Positions 14,567-20,264 of a DNA stretch of 20,264 nt are shown here, in pieces (positions within the stretch are counted from its first letter, which is position 1; every line of letters starts with the position of its first letter). Position numbers and translations under genes: made by a program. The stretch spans positions 1-20,264 of the forward strand of contig JAIKXO010000298.1 in assembly GCA_024684065.1 (NCBI GenBank). The letters run 5' to 3'. The notes beneath the pieces were generated by a model. That model was given only the letters and a program-made list of their open reading frames with translations. It had not been told where the DNA came from and made no database searches. The DNA comes from Lachnospiraceae bacterium (GTDB lineage Bacteria; Bacillota_A; Clostridia; Lachnospirales; Lachnospiraceae).

Positions 14567-14814
14567 TCATCTCTGACCAAACAATTATAAGACAGCGAAA
14601 TCCGGCAGACATTCTGCCGCAGCATATGCAACATGTATTAAGTCCTATTATACCACTATTTATTATTATTATAACAGCCTGTTATACCGAAAGATTTATT
14701 GACCCTCCTGCCCTGTTCTGCTACCTTAACCGTATAGCCGGTAAACATCAGTGTTCATTTTCCCGTAAGACCGTTTAAATGATCATACTTTTTCATTAAT
14801 TTCAGGAGGTTCTA
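14567..14814. promoter_or_regulatory. divergent intergenic region upstream of the chemoreceptor gene
   Basis: On the minus strand a TATAAT (14584-14589) may be the relic promoter of the broken kinase gene, with a perfect hairpin CGGCAGA-cat-TCTGCCG (14603-14619) just upstream. On the plus side a perfect inverted repeat TATAACA-gcc-TGTTATA lies at 14670-14686. TTGACC at 14699-14704 has only a poor -10 (TACCTT) at 17 bases. GCCGGTAA at 14737-14744 resembles a flagellar sigma -10 but lacks its -35. The chemoreceptor's AGGAGG is at 14804-14809. Confidence 0.35.
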
Positions 14815-16512
14815 ATGAAAAAGAAAGCAGAATACAAGGGACTCGCTGTCAAGATCTTCACACCTATCGTTATAGTTATAGCATTTACCATAGCGACTTC
14901 AATATACTCTACTCTGGCATCAAGGCAGGTAAATGCGGAGCTTGCCTCTCTTCAATCCGTGACCATTGAGAAATTGGAGGATATAGAAGAGGTTCGGTAC
15001 ACAATCCTCCATACGGCCGAGATCCTGACCGATGCCTCTGCAACTCATGAGGAGGAGGGCTTTGAAGAAGCTGCGGAATTTGCTTCCGAGGTTCATGCAC
15101 TGATCGAGCATATCAAGTCCTTAGATCCTTCATCCGCGGCGAAATGGGATGACATCGCAGCCAGATACGACAGCTATTACGAAAGATGCACGGCTATGGC
15201 GCGAGCCTACATTGACGAAGGCATCGACGCGGGAAATGAAATTATGGAGGAAGTGGACGGGCTTACAGACGAACTTAGCGGGATCGTTGACAGTTCAACC
15301 GAGGATATCGAGCTGGAGCTTGAGGCTTCCGTTGCAAAGATCAACAAAATCACGGGAACCATCGGTAAAATCCAGATAGCCACATCTATCCTGTATATCA
15401 TATTTATCATTTACATCGCATTCTTAGTGATGCGTCAGATGGTAAACCCCGTCACCCATATAAGCACCTCTATACAGGCGCTTGCGGAGCGTGACCTCAC
15501 CGTCCCCGAGATCTCCATCAGGCAGAATGACGAGATCGGAGGACTCGCTTACTCCTTTAACCTTCTGCGTTCTTCACTTCGTGAGATCATGCTGAATATG
15601 GATTCCTCAACCGGCAGTCTTGAGGATATGTCCGGGAGCATGGCAAGGAAATCGGAATCCATCCTGAACAATGTTTCCGATATCACAAAGGCGGTAAACA
15701 ACGTGGCTGAACTGGCGTACAGCCAGGTAACCGATATAGAAAGTTCCATGAGGGAAGTGGAGGCACTTCAGAAGATCGCCGGGCAGAATGCACAGGCATC
15801 TGATAACCTCTCTGAGGCCAGTAAACAGATATCACTTGCAAGCCAGGAGGGGAACAGGGTGCTTGACGGTCTCTATGCGGTATCCAGGGAAAGTGAAGCG
15901 GCGTTTGGCGGGATCTTTGCAAGCATTGAAAAGATCCGTGAAAGTGCAGCCAAGATAGGGGAAGCCTCCAACATGATAGACAGCATAGCCGGTCAGACCA
16001 ATCTCCTCTCTCTCAACGCATCCATTGAAGCCGCAAGAGCCGGGGATGCCGGAAGGGGCTTTGCGGTGGTCGCGGATGAGATCCGCCATCTTTCTGATGA
16101 ATCTACCGAAAGCGTTAAGGAGATCAATAAAATCATCCAGGAGCTTCAGCTCAATGTGGAAAATGCCAATCAGCAGAGCGCAAATGTAAAGGAATCAGTC
16201 CAAAAACAGATGGACGGCGTAGAAGAGACCAGAAACAGTTATATGTCAATCTCCGAGAATCTTGAGATCATCAACTCGGAGATCGGCCAGCTGGGACAGA
16301 TCAGCCGTTTAATGACCGAAAGCTGCGAAAATGTCGGAGCCCTCATGGAGAGCCTGTCAGAGGCAGCCGAACAGAATGCCTCCAACACAGAGGAAACCAC
16401 CGCATCCATTGAAGAGGTGCTTTCCATGACACAGCAGATCACGAGCGGTACTGAGGATGTATTGGAGAAGTCCAACAGTCTAAGCGAAGTGGTAAAGACA
16501 TACAGGATCTGA
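14815..16512 (+). CDS. methyl-accepting chemotaxis protein
   Basis: This 565-residue transmembrane chemoreceptor has one membrane segment at about 13-33, a mostly helical periplasm-side (external) ligand domain of about 150 residues resembling the four-helix-bundle class, and a second membrane segment at about 187-206. A HAMP linker follows (about 207-260, with NPV near its start), then a long coiled-coil signalling domain. The CheA/CheW-binding tip reads [20 protein letters not shown] (391-410) followed by [16 protein letters not shown], essentially invariant in the family. Glu/Gln/Ser-rich helices either side supply probable methylation sites. It reports to CheA to control flagellar rotation, though no che or flagellar genes are in this window. 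AGGAGG is five bases before the ATG. The gene is monocistronic, with a strong terminator 65 bases after the stop. Confidence 0.97.
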   Translation: MKKKAEYKGLAVKIFTPIVIVIAFTIATSIYSTLASRQVNAELASLQSVTIEKLEDIEEVRYTILHTAEILTDASATHEEEGFEEAAEFASEVHALIEHIKSLDPSSAAKWDDIAARYDSYYERCTAMARAYIDEGIDAGNEIMEEVDGLTDELSGIVDSSTEDIELELEASVAKINKITGTIGKIQIATSILYIIFIIYIAFLVMRQMVNPVTHISTSIQALAERDLTVPEISIRQNDEIGGLAYSFNLLRSSLREIMLNMDSSTGSLEDMSGSMARKSESILNNVSDITKAVNNVAELAYSQVTDIESSMREVEALQKIAGQNAQASDNLSEASKQISLASQEGNRVLDGLYAVSRESEAAFGGIFASIEKIRESAAKIGEASNMIDSIAGQTNLLSLNASIEAARAGDAGRGFAVVADEIRHLSDESTESVKEINKIIQELQLNVENANQQSANVKESVQKQMDGVEETRNSYMSISENLEIINSEIGQLGQISRLMTESCENVGALMESLSEAAEQNASNTEETTASIEEVLSMTQQITSGTEDVLEKSNSLSEVVKTYRI

Positions 16513-16576
16513 TACAACCTGGGAAAATTAAAAACCTGAAAGCCTAAAACATGTGCAGAAGAAGCTCTTCGGAGCA

Positions 16577-16614
16577 GGCGGCAGCAGATCCTCAGGATCT
16601 GCTGCCGCCTTTTT
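16577..16614 (+). terminator. strong intrinsic terminator of the chemoreceptor gene
   Basis: A perfect 15-bp GC-rich stem (16577-16591 with 16595-16609; 5' arm GGCGGCAGCAGATCC) closes a tca loop and is followed directly by TTTTT. Confidence 0.96.
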
Positions 16615-16686
16615 GAAAGTCCCTTTTTACAAGAGTGTTTCTATATGTACAAACCTGAATTTATTGTTCGCAAGCTACATTGTCTT

Positions 16687-16842
16687 CTATCTCGTAACAT
16701 CCTGCAGCACCGATTTTGCACGATCTGAATGAAGCATGTCTTTCGCAAATTGACTGACTTCTGTAGCATTCACCGTTTCTCCGTATTGGCGTATATGTGA
16801 AATAACCTGATAATCTTCGGCACATACAAACTTCGATTTGAA
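16687..16842 (-). pseudogene. possible coding remnant
   Basis: A 51-codon stretch on the minus strand, open between TAA (16843-16845) and TAG (16687-16689), encodes a protein-like sequence containing CAEDYQVISHIRQYGETV and FAKDMLHSDRAKSVLQDVTR. It has a balanced composition but no upstream ATG, GTG or ribosome binding site; the only in-frame methionine is internal. I do not recognise the family. It may be the tail of a lost gene or a chance frame. The longer alternative frame crossing 16661-16927 is cysteine-rich and implausible. The rest of 16615-16869 shows nothing else I can name. Confidence 0.25.
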
Positions 16843-16869
16843 TTATTCTATCATGAGCAGCACAAATGC

Positions 16870-16897
16870 AAAAAAGGAGTTTTGAAAACACAAAACT
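16870..16897 (-). terminator. intrinsic terminator downstream of the 255-residue protein gene
   Basis: On the minus strand AGTTTTG (16891-16897) pairs with CAAAACT (16878-16884) around a 6-base loop; two bases later comes a T-run (16870-16875). It lies 19 bases past the stop codon at 16917. Confidence 0.7.
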
Positions 16898-16916
16898 GTC
16901 CGAACCTGCGGAGTGC

Positions 16917-17684
16917 TCAATGGTCATACCGCATCACCTCAAGTCCTGCCTCCTTGATCCTTTCAACGTCCTGCGCGGATATTTCGGCAAAAAACTTTTT
17001 TTTCGCAGGCTCCGACAGGCTTTTTCCAAGTGCCTCTTCAAAGGGCTGGCTCTCATCCCGCATAAGCCTTAGCGCGCTGAATATCCCCTGCTTGCTCGTC
17101 ATGGGGTTAAATGTCTTTGTCTTAAGTGAAGTGAGCAGTGAATCAAATCTTGTATAAGCTTCATCGAAGAGCCTTTCCTCATCTTCCGGTTTTGCGCTCT
17201 TCTTTTTTTCATTAACTACTGGATTTTTCCTCCCCGGCTTTCCGGAATCAGTTTTTCCGGTTTCATCCGTTCTTTCACCGGCAGTCCCCGGCACTATCAT
17301 GTCTAATGAAAGCTGCTCCGGAACGGGTTCTGCCTTTTTTGCAGCGGGTGCTTTCCGTCCCGATGGTTTCTTTGGCTTTTTTGATCCGCCAAGCATCGCT
17401 TTTATCTTTCCAAAGACCTGACTGTCACATGAGATCTCGATAACGGCATTAGCCTTTTTTTCTGTCTCTCCGTACAGTTTCCCCATTTCAAAAGCAACCG
17501 TCACATCATCAGTGTATTCCCTGAATTCCACCATTCCCCTGGTCTCAGAGAACAGGCAGATCATATCGATCGGAACCTGCTTCTCGTCCGGTTTATAATA
17601 AAGGATCAGGAAATCCTCTTTTTTCAGTTTTTTTAGCAGATCCCTTACTTTTGTATCTGAGATCGTTGCTATGTATGTTGTCAT
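16917..17684 (-). CDS. unrecognised two-domain protein with a basic/Pro-rich linker
   Basis: I do not recognise a family for this 255-residue protein. Residues 1-97 look like a compact alpha/beta domain (MTTYIATISDTKVRDLLKKL, then DFLILYYKPDEKQVPIDMI). Residues 98-165 are a flexible linker rich in Lys, Pro, Ala, Ser and Gly, including GGSKKPKKPSGRKAPAAKK, which could bind nucleic acid or another polyanion. Residues 166-255 are helical and charged, with EERLFDEAYTRFDSLLTSL and an ending rich in Lys/Glu. There is no signal peptide or membrane helix, so it is probably cytosolic. GGGAG lies about ten bases before the ATG, a plausible promoter is at 17850-17878 and a terminator follows the stop, so it is probably a complete single-gene unit. 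Distant homology or structure prediction would be needed to name it. Confidence 0.75.
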   Translation of the reverse strand: MTTYIATISDTKVRDLLKKLKKEDFLILYYKPDEKQVPIDMICLFSETRGMVEFREYTDDVTVAFEMGKLYGETEKKANAVIEISCDSQVFGKIKAMLGGSKKPKKPSGRKAPAAKKAEPVPEQLSLDMIVPGTAGERTDETGKTDSGKPGRKNPVVNEKKKSAKPEDEERLFDEAYTRFDSLLTSLKTKTFNPMTSKQGIFSALRLMRDESQPFEEALGKSLSEPAKKKFFAEISAQDVERIKEAGLEVMRYDH

Positions 17685-17896
17685 AAGGTATGTTCTCCCT
17701 GTGTTTTCATTATATTCCCATCATCCTGTAACGGATCCGGCCGGCAGAAAACGCGATACAGTGTTGATACCGTCGGAACTGTCCCGTTTAATGTGTTTAT
17801 CATATCGTCCCGGCTCAGCATCGTATGAAGGAAAGTTTCTATAAACTCAATTGTACCATCAAACGAGGCGGACGACAAAAAATTTTTAAATATCAC
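17681..17896 (-). CDS. doubtful 71-codon frame between flavodoxin and the 255-residue protein genes
   Basis: A frame opening with GTG at 17896 overlaps the flavodoxin stop by four bases and ends in a four-base overlap with the next ATG, the pattern of coupled genes. Against it, there is no ribosome binding site, the start is GTG, the product has no recognisable domain, and a good promoter for the next gene (17850-17878) lies inside the frame. I think it is more likely a 5' leader than a gene. Confidence 0.2.
   Translation of the reverse strand: MIFKNFLSSASFDGTIEFIETFLHTMLSRDDMINTLNGTVPTVSTLYRVFCRPDPLQDDGNIMKTQGEHTL
17850..17878 (-). promoter_or_regulatory. candidate sigma-A promoter for the 255-residue protein gene
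   Basis: On the minus strand TTGTCG (17873-17878) and TACAAT (17850-17855) are separated by exactly 17 bases. Transcription would begin near 17843, leaving a leader of roughly 160 bases ahead of the ATG at 17684. Confidence 0.5.
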
Positions 17897-18381
17897 GATT
17901 TTGTTTTCTCACAGAATGAATTTATCTTATCATCATTTGAGCTGATCTCTTTAGTCTTCGGATCAATAAGAATCAGTTCTGCCACAAAATTATCTATTCC
18001 AATTTGCTCTTTCAATTTTGCAAATGCCTTCTCAGCTCCGTTTCCACTCTGACAAGCAAAGACTGCCAGTTTCTTTCCCTTAAGGCTTCCCTTAAACTCC
18101 TCAACAAATGTCCTGATAGGCGGCGCAGGCCGACTCGCCCAGACAGGAAATCCGAGGATTATCAAATCGTACTTATCCGGATCAAACTCATAAGGTTTCA
18201 GCCGGGGCATTTCGCCCATCACAGCACTCTTTCCTCCCCAGAGAAATTTCCTGGCACCCTTATCTGGATATGCTTTATCAGGCTCGATTCTGATAATATC
18301 CGCCCCCAGCCTCTCAGCTATCTTCCCGGCTACAAGTTCTGAGTTTCCCAGCATTGAATAATATAATATAGCTGCTTTCAT
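17893..18381 (-). CDS. flavodoxin
   Basis: This 162-residue protein is a flavodoxin-fold electron carrier. The FMN phosphate-binding loop is YYSMLGNSE near the N-terminus, a variant of the usual S/T-x-T-G-N-T, and the second flavin loop is at GFPVWASRPAPPIRTF (about 77-92); a third is near ACQSGNGAEKAF (109-120). It should carry low-potential electrons in the cytosol, but the variant first loop means flavin binding is inferred. I chose the ATG at 18381 because GGGAGGG lies nine bases upstream; extending to 18441 would overlap the PadR gene and add residues outside the fold. It is the last gene of an operon with a PadR regulator and a membrane 4Fe-4S protein, a combination that suggests an inducible redox function, perhaps stress related. 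Confidence 0.9.
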   Translation of the reverse strand: MKAAILYYSMLGNSELVAGKIAERLGADIIRIEPDKAYPDKGARKFLWGGKSAVMGEMPRLKPYEFDPDKYDLIILGFPVWASRPAPPIRTFVEEFKGSLKGKKLAVFACQSGNGAEKAFAKLKEQIGIDNFVAELILIDPKTKEISSNDDKINSFCEKTKS

Positions 18382-18401
18382 ATAATTATACCCTCCCTGT
18401 T

Positions 18402-18944
18402 CTAACAGTTCTTCAGCAGTTTCTTTGATTTCGTGCACCATTTAAGATACGCTTCATATGTATCAATCCCAAATGTAACTGTAAGGTAATAATACAAATG
18501 ATCTTCTTCATCCAATACGTTCTCGAGATTGGATTTATAAATTTTCAAAATCTCAAGATTATGTCTGATATTCTCCTCAAATAATTCTATATTTCTTATT
18601 GTCACGCTTCTATCTTCCACACCACCGAAATATAGCTTGAGTAATGTTTCATATTTCAATTCATTACTGACTCTTTCCTCTTTCAGCCAGGCCTTCAGAG
18701 CATCCTCACCTTTTTTTGTCAGATGATAAGCTATCTTCTCTCTGCCGCCTGAATTATCGGATTTCATACGTTTTATTAACCCCTGCTGCTCCATATCACT
18801 AAGTGCGGGATAAATACTTCCAAAGCTTCCTTTCCAGAAGAAGCTTATGCTCCCATCTATATTTTTTTTGATATCATACCCGGTAAGATCCTCATGCGCC
18901 AGAAGTCCGAGTATAACCAGATCAATTTTCCTGTCTTTCGCCAT
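18402..18944 (-). CDS. PadR-family transcriptional regulator
   Basis: This 180-residue protein has the PadR winged-helix domain in its first 85 or so residues: DLVILGLLAHEDLTGYDIKK, then GSFGSIYPALSDMEQQGLIK (the recognition helix and wing region) and YHLTKKGEDALKAWL. The remainder is the helical PadR C-terminal domain, with EENIRHNLEILKIYKSNLENVL suited to dimerisation. PadR proteins are usually repressors relieved by small molecules. The ATG at 18944 has GGAG seven bases upstream; the in-frame GTG at 18947 is less likely. It lies 15 bases after the 4Fe-4S gene and 20 bases before the flavodoxin ATG, so all three are one transcript. It probably regulates its own operon through the 13-bp repeats at 19735-19773; this link is inferred from position. 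The region appears more AT-rich than most of the window. Confidence 0.93.
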   Translation of the reverse strand: MAKDRKIDLVILGLLAHEDLTGYDIKKNIDGSISFFWKGSFGSIYPALSDMEQQGLIKRMKSDNSGGREKIAYHLTKKGEDALKAWLKEERVSNELKYETLLKLYFGGVEDRSVTIRNIELFEENIRHNLEILKIYKSNLENVLDEEDHLYYYLTVTFGIDTYEAYLKWCTKSKKLLKNC

Positions 18945-18959
18945 CACGATTCTCCAAAT

Positions 18960-19688
18960 TTATCTGCATCTCCACTTGTAGCTTAATACTTTCTTCGGAC
19001 ATTCATCCACACAGGCACCGCACTGAATGCATTCTGTACATTTTGCAATTGTCCCATCCGAAACCATCTTTTTTACATCCAGTCCCATTGAACAGGCTCT
19101 GTTACATTTTCCACATGAAATACATTTATCGTTCCCGGCTTCAATATGAAGCCGTGGAAAATGAAGCCATCTGCCAATTGAAACACCTATGACCATGAAC
19201 GGTGCCATCCAGCAGATGTAATGGCACGCCGCCCTGCGTCCATGAATCAGTGCCGGGAAAACTAACAGCATTATTATTCCATAGTATATTACATAATTAT
19301 ATATGCTCGATACAGAAATGCCGTGGTCGGTCATATAAAACGGGTTGATCGTCACATCGTTTCTTCCAAAGATAAATGTCACAATCACCGCTATAATCCA
19401 GACTACCCATATCACATATTTTATTCTGTCTCTTTTCCCAAGTTTTGCAGGATTATCATTGACCCTCATGACACACTCCTGAAGTCCTCCTGCGGGACAT
19501 AAATATCCGCACCATACTCTTCCGAAAAACAGGGAAAGCACAAACATCAGACAAAAAACAATGAAGCTTCCGTTTATGATATGCTCAATCGCTGCCTGTA
19601 TTATAAGATAAGGCGAGAAGTACCATATCGTGATCGGAAACAACAAAAAAGAAAAAAGCAGACATATTTTTCGAACTCTTTGTCTCAT
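18960..19688 (-). CDS. membrane-bound 4Fe-4S protein, NapH/CcoG-like
   Basis: This 242-residue protein is a polytopic membrane protein with iron-sulphur sites of the NapH/RnfB-adjacent type. After two N-terminal membrane helices comes GRVWCGYLCPAGGLQE, the CxxxCP motif of the family. Further helices follow, then CHYICWMAPFM as a second such motif, and a C-terminal ferredoxin-like domain with two four-cysteine clusters, CISCGKCNRACSMGLDV and CTECIQCGACVDECPKK, enough for two 4Fe-4S centres. It should transfer electrons between a membrane donor or quinone and a soluble carrier, plausibly the flavodoxin in the same operon. The ATG at 19688 has AAAGGAG nine bases upstream; extending to 19772 would run into the 13-bp repeats and promoter. 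It is the first gene of the operon. Confidence 0.92.
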   Translation of the reverse strand: MRQRVRKICLLFSFLLFPITIWYFSPYLIIQAAIEHIINGSFIVFCLMFVLSLFFGRVWCGYLCPAGGLQECVMRVNDNPAKLGKRDRIKYVIWVVWIIAVIVTFIFGRNDVTINPFYMTDHGISVSSIYNYVIYYGIIMLLVFPALIHGRRAACHYICWMAPFMVIGVSIGRWLHFPRLHIEAGNDKCISCGKCNRACSMGLDVKKMVSDGTIAKCTECIQCGACVDECPKKVLSYKWRCR

Positions 19689-19734
19689 GTCCAAGTACTC
19701 CTTTATATCGACAAATTCAAATTGCCAATAAATT

Positions 19735-19773
19735 GTTTTGATATATCGTTTTGATATATCGTTTTGATACATT
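19735..19773 (-). repeat. three 13-bp tandem repeats, candidate operator
   Basis: Reading the plus strand, GTTTTGATATATC occurs at 19735-19747 and 19748-19760 exactly and again at 19761-19773 with three differences. The core GATATATC is a palindrome. The array starts at the -10 box and covers the expected transcription start, an ideal position for repression, probably by the PadR protein of this operon. Confidence 0.8.
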
Positions 19774-19799
19774 ATGCCGTGTTATGCAAATTTAGTCAA
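19771..19799 (-). promoter_or_regulatory. promoter of the 4Fe-4S/PadR/flavodoxin operon
   Basis: On the minus strand TTGACT (19794-19799) and CATAAT (19771-19776) are separated by exactly 17 bases, each one base from the sigma-A consensus. Transcription should begin near 19764, inside the tandem repeats, giving a leader of about 75 bases before the ATG at 19688. Confidence 0.75.
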
Positions 19800-19872
19800 G
19801 ATACTTTTTCAAATCCACTTCCTGTATTAGTAAATATAGTCCTTCCCTTAGATTTCGAGCTTTGGAGAAGAG

Positions 19873-19897
19873 AAAAAGGACCTCTGTTACGAGATCC
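19873..19897 (-). terminator. intrinsic terminator downstream of the ABC-F gene
   Basis: On the minus strand GGATCTC (19891-19897) pairs with GAGGTCC (19878-19884), with one G-U pair, around a 6-base loop, followed at once by TTTTT (19873-19877). It lies about 80 bases after the ABC-F stop codon. Confidence 0.75.
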
Positions 19898-19978
19898 TCC
19901 TACATTGAATAGATCGATCAGCCCCTCTTCTTGATTAACTACCAGTTTATACAAATATCAAGGTTCATCGCATCGTCT

Positions 19979-20264
19979 CTATTCAAGCCCATTCTCTGTC
20001 AATGTGTAGACCTTCGTACAAACCTCATCTATGTATTTCCTGTCGTGCGAGATGCTGATAACAGCTCCTGGGAAAAGAGATATCATCTTCCTGATTACCG
20101 GCCCTGACAGGGGTGAGAAGTTTCGCGTTGGTTCATCCAAAATAAGAACATTCGCATCAGATAAGCTCATTTTAAGTAGAAGCACCTTTGCTTTCTGCCC
20201 GCCCGACAACTCTCTTATAGGGTGGTCCATCTCATCCGCTGTATACTTGAGTGATCCAAGATAA
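19979..20264 (-). CDS. ABC-F family ATPase, C-terminal end (partial)
   Basis: Only the last 95 or so residues are in the window; the reading frame stays open to the right edge. The visible part has the ABC signature RELSGGQKAKVLLLKMSL, the Walker B region VLILDEPTRNFSPLSG and the switch histidine in ISISHDRKYIDEV, and ends at YTLTENGLE. There are no membrane segments, as expected for the soluble ABC-F class, which act on ribosomes or give target protection against antibiotics. The text LDEPTRNFSPLSG, in place of the more usual LDEPTNHLD, is seen in a subgroup that includes resistance-type proteins, but the N-terminal half and linker needed to decide are outside the window. A terminator follows at 19873-19897. 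Confidence 0.9.
   Translation of the reverse strand, partial: YLGSLKYTADEMDHPIRELSGGQKAKVLLLKMSLSDANVLILDEPTRNFSPLSGPVIRKMISLFPGAVISISHDRKYIDEVCTKVYTLTENGLE

Noticed and set aside
14718..14744. Flagellar sigma-type promoter for the chemoreceptor
   Set aside because: GCCGGTAA resembles the -10, but no TAAA occurs 14-16 bases upstream.
16708..16726. Fifth repeat copy suggested by gcaccgatttt
   Set aside because: Only the first few bases match; there is no paired arm, so this is probably chance.
16661..16927. 88-codon minus-strand frame overlapping the end of the 255-residue protein gene
   Set aside because: The translation is cysteine-rich and unlike a real protein, overlaps a terminator, and has no ribosome binding site.

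Overview
The window looks like a chromosomal segment of an anaerobic Bacillota, most likely a Lachnospiraceae or related clostridium. This is inferred from the gene types (flavodoxin/ferredoxin redox genes, pseudouridine degradation, FucO-like alcohol dehydrogenase, GH25 lysozyme, PrsW, chemoreceptor), strong AGGAGG-type ribosome binding sites, moderate GC and AT-rich intergenic DNA. No ribosomal, tRNA, phage, IS or CRISPR sequence is recognisable. Nearly all genes are on the minus strand; the chemoreceptor gene at 14815-16512 is the clear exception.

Layout, left to right. 32-568 HD-domain hydrolase. 757-2802 a pseudouridine catabolism pair (psuK transcribed ahead of psuG). 3045-4190 a FucO-type iron alcohol dehydrogenase. 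4360-6528 an M13 (neprilysin-like) lipoprotein peptidase. 6594-10282 a hybrid sensor kinase whose start overlaps the end of an upstream CLC-family anion transporter. 10347-11969 a membrane-anchored GH25/SH3 wall hydrolase. 12009-12734 a PrsW-type membrane protease. 12989-13423 a small charged helical protein. 13463-14566 the wreck of an AarF/ABC1 kinase-like gene. 14815-16512 a methyl-accepting chemotaxis protein with a textbook terminator. 16917-17684 an unrecognised 255-residue protein. 17893-19688 an operon of membrane 4Fe-4S protein, PadR regulator and flavodoxin. 19979 to the right edge is the end of an ABC-F ATPase gene.

The least expected structure is a family of intergenic repeats with no obvious coding role. 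Three substantial copies (691-764, 2924-3041, 12750-12834) and one short copy (11989-12010) lie between minus-strand genes, all in the same orientation. Each longer copy has a 28-nt hairpin, three bases, then a 9-4-9 hairpin; the latter is interrupted upstream by a 32-nt insertion in the second copy. Stem sequences differ between copies in ways that preserve pairing, which argues for selection on folding or for spread of a structured element. Two copies supply or overlap stop codons of neighbouring genes, and one creates a false N-terminal extension of the PrsW gene.

A second regulatory feature stands out: three 13-bp tandem repeats start at the -10 box of a near-consensus promoter ahead of the 4Fe-4S/PadR/flavodoxin operon. 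They are a good candidate operator for the PadR protein encoded in the same operon.
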